A stretch of 64,000 nucleotides of DNA from Lactobacillus sp. Sy-1 (GTDB lineage: Bacteria; Bacillota; Bacilli; Lactobacillales; Lactobacillaceae). Position 1 is the stretch's first letter, and the number at the start of each line of letters is the position of its first letter. Location of the stretch: assembly GCF_019303535.1 (NCBI RefSeq), contig NZ_JACCIU010000002.1:372001-436000 (forward strand), given 5' to 3'. Positions 18,009 through 25,991 of the stretch are shown piece by piece. The notes under the pieces were generated by a model that had not been told where the DNA came from, searched no databases, and was given only the letters and a program-made list of their open reading frames with translations. A program made the position numbers and the translations under genes.

Positions 18009-19153
18009 TCAATTAACCCCTCTCCTGGTTTCCAAACCTTTAACGTTGCTCCTGCTGCATCTGCCTGTGCTTTCGCTTCGGATTGGCTATCCGCAAGCGC
18101 CAATGAATAGTTCGAATTAGCTTCAATAATTGGTGCAATTTCACTCATTTCTGCTAATTTTGCGTACACAAAAACCGGTCGCTGAGTTAGTGGTTCAACA
18201 TCTGTGATTGCTGCTAATGCATCGATGTTAATTCCTAATCCAACGGCCGGTTCGGTTTTTGCATTTAAGTTAGCCAGTAGCTTGTCGTAACGACCGCCAC
18301 TAATAACATAAGTACTTGAACGAGCTGTATATCCTTTAAAAATAATCCCAGTATAGTATTTTTGGGGGACCGCACTGCTTAAATCAATAATTACCTGCTG
18401 ATCAGTAAAACTACTTGCAAAACTAGAAATTGTAATTAGTTCTTTAATCAACGGCTGTGCGGATTTGGGAACCTGGACTGATTTCAATATTTGATTGATT
18501 TCAGCAATGGTTCCAAATAACCGGGGCCACTTTTTAAGAAACGGAAGTTCATCACATGCACCAACTTTTTCCAATAGTGCTTTGTAAGCTGGAAAATTCT
18601 TATGGTATAGTGCTTCTGCCAATTGTTCATGTAGTTGGGGACTAATATGGAGTGAATCCAAGATTTGGTCCACCAACTTAGCATGCCCAATTTCAATTGT
18701 TAGTTTATTTTGTAGAAAATGCTTGTTTAATTGATGCATAATGATCACCTCCTCCATTTCTGCTTTAATAGTTGAATAACCAATTAATTCGATTCCTAAC
18801 TGGGTTTGTTGATTTTGACCTCCGGATAGTTCCGGAGAGATTTCAAATTTAGTTCCTAAGTAATATAGTTTCCGTGGTAACGATAGGTTCGTGTTCGATA
18901 AGAACCTAGCAATTGGTAGCGTTAGATCCGGTCGTAAGACTAAGTCGTCTCCGGCAGGGTCAAACACCCTGTACGGCGGATTGGCACTTGTAAAATCATT
19001 GAATAGGTCGCGTTGCTCTACGATTGGGGTGTTAATTCTGGTGTAGCCCTGGTTTCTAAATAATTCTAAAATCCAAGCACTAACAATATCCTTTCGTTCA
19101 GCAACTTCACCAAATTCATCCCTTAATCCAGTGGGTAATTTAATCTGGTCCAT
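18002..19153 (-). CDS. hisZ: ATP phosphoribosyltransferase regulatory subunit
   Basis: A 383-residue paralogue of histidyl-tRNA synthetase without aminoacylation function; it forms an octamer with short HisG and confers histidine feedback. Seen: LPTGLRDEFGEVAERKDIVS at the start, FDPAGDDLVLRPDLTLPIAR (motif 2-like), and YVISGGRYDKLLANLN. First gene of the his operon; GGAGGAACC precedes its ATG. Transcription starts upstream of the T-box leader. Confidence 0.94.
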   Translation of the reverse strand: MDQIKLPTGLRDEFGEVAERKDIVSAWILELFRNQGYTRINTPIVEQRDLFNDFTSANPPYRVFDPAGDDLVLRPDLTLPIARFLSNTNLSLPRKLYYLGTKFEISPELSGGQNQQTQLGIELIGYSTIKAEMEEVIIMHQLNKHFLQNKLTIEIGHAKLVDQILDSLHISPQLHEQLAEALYHKNFPAYKALLEKVGACDELPFLKKWPRLFGTIAEINQILKSVQVPKSAQPLIKELITISSFASSFTDQQVIIDLSSAVPQKYYTGIIFKGYTARSSTYVISGGRYDKLLANLNAKTEPAVGLGINIDALAAITDVEPLTQRPVFVYAKLAEMSEIAPIIEANSNYSLALADSQSEAKAQADAAGATLKVWKPGEGLIEC

Positions 19154-19190
19154 CTGGGGTTCCTCCTCTCACATCATTGAATTAAACAAA

Positions 19191-19450
19191 AAAGGCGTCC
19201 TCCCTGTCCAAAAAGGACAAAGAGGACGCCTGCGCGTGGTTCCACCTCATTTTAGGTACTTCTCACGAAGTATCCCTCATGTTGAAGAATAGTTCTTCAA
19301 CCCTGTTAACGAGTGGTCCCGGACTAGCCTACTTATTTTTCAGTTAATCGGTTCTTCGGTGTGGTTCATGAATGATTACCCATCCCTTCACAACTTCAGC
19401 GGGACTCTCTCAAAAGTGCTCAAACATTACTCTCCGATTCATTACCATTA
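19191..19450 (-). promoter_or_regulatory. T-box riboswitch of the his operon (His specifier CAC)
   Basis: On the minus strand the leader contains the T-box sequence AGGTGGAACCACGCG (about 19249-19235), followed by a terminator hairpin: GGCGTCCTC at 19194-19202 pairs with GAGGACGCC at 19222-19230, then a T run. Upstream is a long stem I region. The specifier, read by comparing with the other T-boxes in this window (GAA-N-codon-purine), is CAC (19363-19361), a His codon. Uncharged tRNA-His should allow read-through into hisZ. The leader begins right after the stop codon of the upstream phosphatase gene. Confidence 0.88.
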
Positions 19451-19457
19451 GATTTAA

Positions 19458-19463
19458 ATTATA
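19458..19463 (-). promoter_or_regulatory. Likely -10 box of the his operon
   Basis: TATAAT on the minus strand 34 bp after the upstream gene's stop codon. A good -35 box is not clear (TTGCAT lies 14 bp upstream). Confidence 0.35.
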
Positions 19464-19496
19464 TTTCAATGATGTTGATGCAATCATATTCTAATC

Positions 19497-20348
19497 TTAA
19501 TCACATGTCAACCCTTTTAATAAATTATTCATCAGGTGCCAGCCATGCCCAACTTCATCAATACTATGAGCGTCAGAGCCAAAAACCACTGGAATCCCGT
19601 TTTTTACAGCCCGCTTGATGATTTGATCACCGGGGTAAAAATCATTGCAAAATTTTTTATACAGCCCGGCTGAATTGAAATCTAAGCTAAGGTGATTGCG
19701 CTTCATTTTATTAATAATTTGATCAATTATTTTTAAATTATCGGCATCAAATAACTCTGGCAAGTGAAAATAATCCTGATATTTTTTGATCAAACTAATA
19801 TGCCCTAGTTCAAGTGGCTTTTGGTGTTCCCAGTTAAAACTAGCACTGGCTAAAACGGTCTGTAAATATCTTTGGTATAGCTTTTGAGGGTCCTTAATGT
19901 CAAAGCGAAAGCCGTTAGCTAATTCAGCTGGTGAGTAATCAATTCCCCAATATTTACCATCACGATCCCTTAAGTAGTGAACTGATAAAATATTATTTTG
20001 AGTTGCCGGTTCATATTCCTCAAGGAATTTTTGGGTCTCATCCTCAAACCCACTGAGGTATTCAATTTCAAAACCGACACTAATTTTAATTTGATTTTGA
20101 TATTCAGTTTGGAGACTCGTAGCTAACTTTAAGTACTCATCAATCTGCGATTTTTTTATACCTTCAGTATCGATGTTTTCTTCAAAACCCGCAAACGCAT
20201 TGGCAAAATCATCAGGCATTGGTGCGTGCTCCGTAATGTGATACTCATCAAAGCCAAGCTCAATTGACCGTTCAATCATCTTACGGGTGTCGTCACCGCT
20301 TCCGTGAGGGCATAGTTCGGTGTGAGTGTGTCCATCAACTTTTATCAT
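19497..20348 (-). CDS. hisJ: PHP-type histidinol-phosphatase
   Basis: A 283-residue PHP-family metal-dependent phosphatase. The N-terminal DGHTHTELCPHGSGDD carries the metal-binding histidines; further ligands lie in EYHITEHAPMP, LSVHYLRD and VFGSDAHS. It removes phosphate from histidinol phosphate (step eight), which hisB of this monofunctional type cannot do, so it completes the pathway. ATG at 20348 is 7 bp from GGAGGG; the ATG at 20354 is too close. It lies just upstream of the his T-box, so it is transcribed separately or reads into the T-box leader. Whether it also responds to histidine is unclear: no T-box is visible before it. Confidence 0.88.
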   Translation of the reverse strand: MIKVDGHTHTELCPHGSGDDTRKMIERSIELGFDEYHITEHAPMPDDFANAFAGFEENIDTEGIKKSQIDEYLKLATSLQTEYQNQIKISVGFEIEYLSGFEDETQKFLEEYEPATQNNILSVHYLRDRDGKYWGIDYSPAELANGFRFDIKDPQKLYQRYLQTVLASASFNWEHQKPLELGHISLIKKYQDYFHLPELFDADNLKIIDQIINKMKRNHLSLDFNSAGLYKKFCNDFYPGDQIIKRAVKNGIPVVFGSDAHSIDEVGHGWHLMNNLLKGLTCD

Positions 20349-20595
20349 TAGCATCCCTCCAATTTGATTTAATAATACTAGTTAATTGAATTAAAGTAAA
20401 TTAACTTATTTTAAACTGAACTTTACATATATTTATAAAAGACTTATAATCAAATAAATTTAATTAGTAATTATAAGACTATAAATTATAATTTGATATC
20501 TAAATTTATCTTTACATATTAAAATAAAAATATTATAATAATCTAACTGAATTTTAATCAAAGCATTTTGTGCAATCTAACGAGGAGGAATGCCT

Positions 20596-21960
20596 ATGTT
20601 TAGTAAAATTGGTAATGTTATTTTTGAAAATGAAGCGGTTGCCAGAACTTCTGATTTCCGAATGGGATTAGAAATTGAAATGGACCGTGCCGATGAAACC
20701 GGTCATTTAAGTACCGAGCCCTATCCAGATACAATTGGAGATGCCCATAGTAATCCATGGATTACAGAGGACTTTCTAGTCGCAATGTCTGAGGTGGTTA
20801 CCCCACCAGCAAACAGTCCATTAGATGCAATGCACTATTTATATCGCATCAACAATGCCTTGCGGAATGCGTTAGCCCCGGGTGAAATCTTATGGCCACT
20901 ATCCATGCCACCGATCATGCCAAAGGATAAGAGCAGCGACTTTGATTTATTAAACGATTCCACCACTGAAAAACGTGATTTTCTAGTGAATTGGGTTAAG
21001 TTGCACCACGGGATGGCAGAAGCCCTCCCATGTGGCGCTCACATTAATTTAAGTATCCATGACCACGTTATCAAATTGATTCAATCTCAAATGAGCGATA
21101 CGTTCAAAACAGATCAAGAGGTCAAGGATTACCTATATATGCGTTTAGGGCAAGGTTTTGTAAGATACAGATGGTTAATTACATACTTATTCGGCGCTAG
21201 TCCCATTGCTGAAAAAAACTATTACGATGAAGATAAGGGTCCTAACCACCCAATTAGAAGTCTTAGACAAAGTCATCGGTATGGATACGGTGCTAAGTTC
21301 CTGGTGGACTACACTAGTATTGATAAATATATCAAATCAATTCATGATGCTGTTAAGAAGAAGCTATTGATTCGCGCTTCAGAAGGTCAAGGGCCAATCC
21401 GTTTCCGCGGTGGTAAAGACTTAGATGACTTGAAGAATACCGGAATTCAATATCTAGAGTTACGAATGTTGGATCTTGATCCAACCAGTGCCATCGGAAT
21501 CAAGACTAACACCATTCGATTTATGCGACTGTTAGCTAGTTACTTTATCATGAATCCACCGTTGAAACAGTCTTCAGTTAACGAAGCATTGGATCATGCT
21601 AATCAGTTAAACGACGAAGTTGCGAGTGAGGAACCAACCCACTTTGCACACCAAGTCCAAGCGATCTCATTCATTAACCGTTTGAAACTCTTTGTAGATC
21701 AACTCCAAGCTGGTCCTGAATATACGGAAGTAATTCAAGAAATGGAAATGAGAATCCGTTATCCTGAACTAACCCCGAGTGCCCAACTACTAGGTAAGAT
21801 GAAAAATGGTTCATTAGTCGACTATGCTGTTGAAGTTGGTAAAAAATATCAGGAAAGTGCGTTGGTAGCACTAAGACCATTTGATGGTTTTGACACTACT
21901 AAGCAACCTTCCGCAGACGATCTTAAAAAGTATCTCTTTAGGGACTCGTTTAAATCTTAA
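20596..21960 (+). CDS. Glutamate-cysteine ligase family protein
   Basis: A 454-residue ATP-grasp-unrelated glutamate-cysteine ligase superfamily protein. Seen: the N-terminal FRMGLEIEMDRADETGH (substrate/metal-binding acidic pair), YPDTIGDAHSNPWITEDF, LPCGAHINLSIHDHV and GIQYLELRMLDLDP, matching the GshA / GshAB N-terminal architecture. It may make gamma-glutamylcysteine or another gamma-glutamyl compound. It has no ATP-grasp GshB domain, and no gshB is nearby, so full glutathione synthesis is not supported here. Start at 20596 is set by GAGGAGG 7 bp upstream. Monocistronic, with its own terminator. Confidence 0.8.
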   Translation: MFSKIGNVIFENEAVARTSDFRMGLEIEMDRADETGHLSTEPYPDTIGDAHSNPWITEDFLVAMSEVVTPPANSPLDAMHYLYRINNALRNALAPGEILWPLSMPPIMPKDKSSDFDLLNDSTTEKRDFLVNWVKLHHGMAEALPCGAHINLSIHDHVIKLIQSQMSDTFKTDQEVKDYLYMRLGQGFVRYRWLITYLFGASPIAEKNYYDEDKGPNHPIRSLRQSHRYGYGAKFLVDYTSIDKYIKSIHDAVKKKLLIRASEGQGPIRFRGGKDLDDLKNTGIQYLELRMLDLDPTSAIGIKTNTIRFMRLLASYFIMNPPLKQSSVNEALDHANQLNDEVASEEPTHFAHQVQAISFINRLKLFVDQLQAGPEYTEVIQEMEMRIRYPELTPSAQLLGKMKNGSLVDYAVEVGKKYQESALVALRPFDGFDTTKQPSADDLKKYLFRDSFKS

Positions 21961-21964
21961 TCAT

Positions 21965-22000
21965 AGAAGCGTAAGTTGGATTGCCCAACTTACGCTTTTT
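21965..22000 (+). terminator. Terminator after the glutamate-cysteine ligase-like gene
   Basis: AAGCGTAAGTTGG and CCAACTTACGCTT form a hairpin followed by TTTTT. Confidence 0.85.
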
Positions 22001-22002
22001 GG

Positions 22003-22578
22003 TTATTTTAAAAATTGATTTACCCCGCCGTGAACTAAGTCGATTGCCGTATCAATCGCCGCACTAATTGGGACTGGTTTTCCGTCCAACACCCACTGGC
22101 AATAAACGTTTAACCCCGTCTGCTGAACAAATGAAATGACCATTTGTTGTTGCCATTTCGAAAGCAATTTAAATTCAGGATCACTTCCCCACGTCTGATT
22201 CATTACATCATCAATCATTGACTGGCGGATGTTCATGTATGATTGACTAGCGCTAACTGTAATCAGCTCGTAAGCTCGATCCTGACTTGTTGAATATTCA
22301 AAGAAGGTTTGAATACTCTTAGCCAAGTCCCGCGGGTAGCGTAGCCCCTTTGTGATCGATAGATACCCACTTGAATACTGAACCTGAATTTCTGCCAGCA
22401 GGTCAGAAAGCGTCTGGTAGTAACGATAAAACGTCTTTTTGTTAATTTGGGCGCGTTCGGATAACTCTTTAACGGTGATTTGCTCAAACCGTTTTTCACA
22501 AATTAGTTGTTTAAACGCAGTTTGAATATTCTTTATTGTTCTTTGAACCCGTAAATCCTCATGTCCCGTAATTTTCAT
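22003..22578 (-). CDS. TetR family transcriptional regulator
   Basis: A 191-residue TetR-type protein with N-terminal HTH (FEQITVKELSERAQINKKTF then YRYYQTLSDLLAE) and a C-terminal helical domain resembling the TetR_C_7/DhaS-like group. It is divergent from an alpha/beta hydrolase gene across 83 bp, its probable target. GGAGATTGACCC precedes the ATG. Ligand unknown. Confidence 0.88.
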   Translation of the reverse strand: MKITGHEDLRVQRTIKNIQTAFKQLICEKRFEQITVKELSERAQINKKTFYRYYQTLSDLLAEIQVQYSSGYLSITKGLRYPRDLAKSIQTFFEYSTSQDRAYELITVSASQSYMNIRQSMIDDVMNQTWGSDPEFKLLSKWQQQMVISFVQQTGLNVYCQWVLDGKPVPISAAIDTAIDLVHGGVNQFLK

Positions 22579-22661
22579 TGGGTCAATCTCCTTTAAATTT
22601 ATGTAACGATATTTGATGTGTGCTAAAATTAAAATTAAAAATTAAAGAAAGCTGTTATTTA

Positions 22662-23612
22662 ATGTCTGCAAAAAGAAAAATTATGATTACCATTGCCAGT
22701 ATTGTCGGCGTTATTCTGGTGGCCCTGTGCGCAGCTAGTGCCTATTTGTACACCGTGGTATCGGTCCCAAATCATAAGTCGTTTTTATCCAATGATAAGA
22801 TTACCCGTAATAACCCTCTATATAGTAACCAACAGTGGTTCCTAAAGGCCAAAAAACAACGGTGGTACGAAACTTCCGCCTCCGGAAATTTAAAGCTGGA
22901 TGCATACTACATTCAAGCAGCCCAGAAAACCAACCGGACAGCGATTATCGCCCATGGTTACATGGGTAATAAAGATCAAATGGGGGTGTATGCCGCCCTC
23001 TTCCACCGCCTAGGTTACAACGTTTTAATCCCAGATGACCGGGGGCAAGGTGATAGTCAGGGGGACTACGTTGGTTACGGATGGCCGGATCGAAGGGACT
23101 ACATTAAGTGGATGCATAAGGTAATTGCCCACAATGGAACCAACACTAAGCTCATCATGTTCGGGGTGAGCATGGGTGGTGCCACCACGATAATGACCAG
23201 TGGTGAACAGGACGTCCCCCATCAAGTTAAGGCGTTTATTGAGGATTGTGGGTATGATAGTATTACTAACGAGTTAAGGTATGAAGCAAAACAGCTCTAC
23301 CACATGCCAACCATTCCATTTTATCCAATCGAGCCAATGGTCAGTTTGATCAATAAAGTTAAAAACGGGTTTTTCTATGGAGATGGGAATGCACTCAAGC
23401 AAGTTGCAAAAAATCACCGGCCGACGCTCTTCATTCACGGTAGCGATGATCATTTCGTGCCCACTAAAATGGTAAAGCCACTCTATGATGCCAGTAAGGG
23501 ACCCAAGCAACTACTCATTGTGAAGGGCGCCACCCATGCGGATTCATATCAGCATCGTAAGCAGCTCTATGAAAAAACCGTAAAGCAATTTTTAAATCGA
23601 TATGTTAAATAA
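22662..23612 (+). CDS. Membrane-anchored alpha/beta hydrolase
   Basis: A 316-residue serine hydrolase of the YqkD-like group. Residues 7-30 form a signal-anchor helix, so the catalytic domain probably lies outside the cell. Seen: AHGYMGNKDQMG (oxyanion region), DDRGQGDS, nucleophile elbow FGVSMGGAT, acid HGSDDHFVP and the histidine in KGATHADS. Natural substrate unknown; cell-wall, lipid or drug esters are possible. ATG at 22662 fits the family start better than the GTG at 22620, which would add a lysine-rich stretch. Divergent TetR gene upstream is the likely regulator. Confidence 0.88.
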   Translation: MSAKRKIMITIASIVGVILVALCAASAYLYTVVSVPNHKSFLSNDKITRNNPLYSNQQWFLKAKKQRWYETSASGNLKLDAYYIQAAQKTNRTAIIAHGYMGNKDQMGVYAALFHRLGYNVLIPDDRGQGDSQGDYVGYGWPDRRDYIKWMHKVIAHNGTNTKLIMFGVSMGGATTIMTSGEQDVPHQVKAFIEDCGYDSITNELRYEAKQLYHMPTIPFYPIEPMVSLINKVKNGFFYGDGNALKQVAKNHRPTLFIHGSDDHFVPTKMVKPLYDASKGPKQLLIVKGATHADSYQHRKQLYEKTVKQFLNRYVK

Positions 23613-23615
23613 TTA

Positions 23616-23651
23616 GAGAATGGGGATGGTCTAAAAACCACCCCCATTTCT
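23616..23651. terminator. Hairpin between convergent genes
   Basis: GAATGGGGATGGT and ACCACCCCCATTTC form an imperfect hairpin between the hydrolase and the following TetR gene; it could serve both strands, but the T-run is weak. Confidence 0.5.
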
Positions 23652-24226
23652 TATAGTTTATGGATTAAGTTATCCCGGATTAACTCATAACTAGCTTTTG
23701 AAATATCGGCTTCGGTATATTTTGCTGGAGATAAAAGGTGTAACTTCAGTAAACTTAGCACGGCCCCAGTCAAGAACACCGTAATAATGTGTTTTTGTTT
23801 ATCACTAACGGTAAAATTTAACTTCGCAATTGTTTTTTGGTTCATCTTAGTAAAAAATCGCTCTAGTTTATTGCTAAAATTAATATCACCATTATCACTA
23901 AGTAGTAAAATCAAAACTGCTCGGTGCGTGTCAAAAAGGTTCACAATTTGGTTAATAAAGGCCCCCGAAATTAGTTGATTCCGAATGGAATGAATATCCA
24001 GATTAATTAGTTGTTCTTGATATTCAGTAATTTGATCCAGAATTTGGTTTTCAATCGTATCAAAAATATCATTCTTATCCCTAAAATACCGATAGAAAGT
24101 TCCACGGTTAATGCCGACTTCCCTTATAATTTGGCTAACGGTGATTCGATTAAAGCCGTTCGCTTGAGATAGTTTAATGGTCGCATCAATAATTTTATTA
24201 ATTGTCTGAGTTCGCTTAGTAGCCAT
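23651..24226 (-). CDS. TetR family transcriptional regulator
   Basis: A 191-residue TetR-type protein. The HTH is NRITVSQIIREVGINRGTFY then RYFRDKNDIFDTIENQ near residues 22-57; the C-terminal domain is poorly conserved. It is divergent from an acetolactate decarboxylase gene, and the gap holds a perfect inverted repeat, so it probably controls that gene. Confidence 0.88.
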   Translation of the reverse strand: MATKRTQTINKIIDATIKLSQANGFNRITVSQIIREVGINRGTFYRYFRDKNDIFDTIENQILDQITEYQEQLINLDIHSIRNQLISGAFINQIVNLFDTHRAVLILLLSDNGDINFSNKLERFFTKMNQKTIAKLNFTVSDKQKHIITVFLTGAVLSLLKLHLLSPAKYTEADISKASYELIRDNLIHKL

Positions 24227-24273
24227 CTAACCACCCCCCTTAAAATTGAACACTTTCCTAATATTGTTTATTT

Positions 24274-24299
24274 TATATTAGTTTCTGAGGACTAATATA
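24274..24299. promoter_or_regulatory. Inverted-repeat operator before the acetolactate decarboxylase gene
   Basis: TATATTAGT (24274-24282) and ACTAATATA (24291-24299) form a perfect 9-bp inverted repeat with 8-bp spacer, a typical TetR operator layout, in the gap between the two divergent genes. Confidence 0.55.
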
Positions 24300-24330
24300 T
24301 TAGATGACAATAACTTAGGAGGTTTTTAAC

Positions 24331-25050
24331 ATGGGAAATCAAAATACACTTTTTCAACATGGAACCGGAGCATTAATCGTTCCCGGGATATTCAACGGCA
24401 CACTAAAAATTAATGATTTACTAGCGCATGGTGACACCGGCATTGGAAGTGGTGAGGGTCTAGATGGCGAATTAATCATTAACAACGGGACTCCCTTTTT
24501 AATTCAGGGTGATGGAATGGTTAAGACCCTCGATAATAATTTCACGGTCCCATTCGCCAATGCCCACTTTGCCGATTACTCCATTACCCATAATACTAAT
24601 ATTAATAACTATCAATCATTAGGTAATGCTGTTTTTACAACCCACAGGTTCAAAAATATCTTATTCTCGGTTAAACTGCATGGCCAGTTCGAATCAGTAA
24701 AAGTTAGATCTGTTTTTAAACAAAGTAAACCCTATCCATCACTAGTGGAAACGGCTAAATCCGAAAAGCGATTTGAAGCCAACCATATTTCTGGAACCCT
24801 AATTTCATATTACTATCCAGATATATTCAGTAAAATTGCGGTAGGTGGCTTTCATTCACACTTTATCTCTGACAATCAAAGAATTGGTGGACACCTGATG
24901 AACTTTACCGGATTCAAGGGTGACCTCGGAATCCAATCATTCCAAAGCTTAACCCTAGAATTGCCAAATGATAATGATGAATACCTTAACCATGATTTTT
25001 CAAAGGATGACATTGAATCCGCAATTAACCAAGCCGAACGGGAGTCATAA
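24331..25050 (+). CDS. budA: Alpha-acetolactate decarboxylase
   Basis: A 239-residue zinc enzyme converting acetolactate to acetoin, a route to dispose of pyruvate and of acid stress. Seen: LFQHGTGALIVPGIFNGTL, the region LAHGDTGIGSGEGLDGELI, and the zinc ligands in GGFHSHFISDNQRIGGH. Full length; AGGAGG lies 8 bp before ATG. No acetolactate synthase lies beside it, so its substrate must come from a gene elsewhere. Alternative symbols are alsD and aldC. Probably controlled by the divergent TetR regulator. Confidence 0.94.
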   Translation: MGNQNTLFQHGTGALIVPGIFNGTLKINDLLAHGDTGIGSGEGLDGELIINNGTPFLIQGDGMVKTLDNNFTVPFANAHFADYSITHNTNINNYQSLGNAVFTTHRFKNILFSVKLHGQFESVKVRSVFKQSKPYPSLVETAKSEKRFEANHISGTLISYYYPDIFSKIAVGGFHSHFISDNQRIGGHLMNFTGFKGDLGIQSFQSLTLELPNDNDEYLNHDFSKDDIESAINQAERES

Positions 25051-25065
25051 AATTAAGCACGATTA

Positions 25066-25092
25066 AAACGAGCCTGGGTGCTCGTTTTTTTT
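25066..25092 (+). terminator. Terminator after the acetolactate decarboxylase gene
   Basis: ACGAGC-ctgggt-GCTCGT hairpin followed by TTTTTT; it overlaps the stop codon of the next, convergent gene. Confidence 0.8.
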
Positions 25093-25858
25093 AGTATCCA
25101 ATTACCTTGGTGGTTACCTCATCAATTACTTCATCTGGAATGGTGCTAATTTTACAACGATAGACGGCGTTTTCACGTGGGTTAAAAAAGCCAATCGAAT
25201 CTAATTGAAGGTAATCAGCTTCGTCAATTGAGTGTAACCCCATTAAATAATAAACTAGAATTTGTAACTTATTGTTTTTATTCAAGACGTTACTCTTCAC
25301 CACTTTTAAATCCCATAGGGTTTCACTAGCCATAAAATCAGCGTCCCCAGTGCTAATTACGTTGGTATAACCACCCGCAAACACCATTCCCGAATGAATT
25401 GGCTTTCCAAACTGGTCAAAAAAGGCCATTACCCGTTCCACTAAAATCGTTAGGTTGGTCAAATCAGCCGTTGATAACTCAAAATCAGGCCCCATTACAT
25501 TTTGAAAATGTGCTAGACCGCTCCGTCTAACCACGTCAAAACCAGCTAGGCGGTACGCTGCTTGCAGTGACTGGTCGTTCAACCCGGTAATTTGAGCCAA
25601 TAGCTTATCCGCAGTTTCAGATTGGTCAATCATTTCTGCTCCGGCAAGCGAAATTTGCCAGGCCTGGCGGGGATTTTCCCCCAACATAAACCGTGAAAAG
25701 TAGTCCACGGTAATGCCCAGGGCACTGCCCCCTCTCATGTTGGGTTCGTCAACCAACTCCCGTTTGGAATCTAATTGTTGTTTCACAAACAATTTAGAAC
25801 TTAAGTAGCCGCCCCGTGGTTGGGGAACGCTTTTCACCCGGTTAGTCACACTAGTCAT
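25091..25858 (-). CDS. Uncharacterised protein with PD-(D/E)XK-like nuclease motifs
   Basis: A 255-residue soluble protein I do not recognise by name. Residues 171-186 (GDADFM...LWDLKV) resemble the metal-binding core of PD-(D/E)XK nucleases (G-x-x-D, then D-x-K), and residues 199-203 (QILVY) resemble the QxxxY helix of RecB/Cas4-type members. A homologue search would be needed to confirm this. The start is ATG 25858, with AAAGGTGGT 9 bp upstream; an upstream in-frame start would add 21 unlikely residues. Monocistronic between budA and the copper operon, so context gives no role. Confidence 0.6.
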   Translation of the reverse strand: MTSVTNRVKSVPQPRGGYLSSKLFVKQQLDSKRELVDEPNMRGGSALGITVDYFSRFMLGENPRQAWQISLAGAEMIDQSETADKLLAQITGLNDQSLQAAYRLAGFDVVRRSGLAHFQNVMGPDFELSTADLTNLTILVERVMAFFDQFGKPIHSGMVFAGGYTNVISTGDADFMASETLWDLKVVKSNVLNKNNKLQILVYYLMGLHSIDEADYLQLDSIGFFNPRENAVYRCKISTIPDEVIDEVTTKVIGY

Positions 25859-25929
25859 AATCTTACTACCACCTTTATTAGAATGTGCCATTATTCTAAC
25901 CGAATTTGAGCCATTAAACAATTTATAAC

Positions 25930-25978
25930 ATCAAAAAGACCCCCGCATTTATCATTCTGATCAATGTAGAGGTCTTTT
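25930..25978 (-). terminator. Terminator of the copper operon
   Basis: AAAAGACC (plus strand, about 25934) and GGTCTTTT (about 25971) form the base of a hairpin with a partly paired interior; T-run on the minus strand. Confidence 0.7.
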
Positions 25979-25991
25979 GTTAATTTAGTTA

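Noticed and set aside
20355-20595. AT-rich 240-bp gap considered as a hidden small gene or origin-like region
   Set aside because: No frame with a ribosome binding site and no repeated boxes that I could support; it probably holds two divergent promoters.
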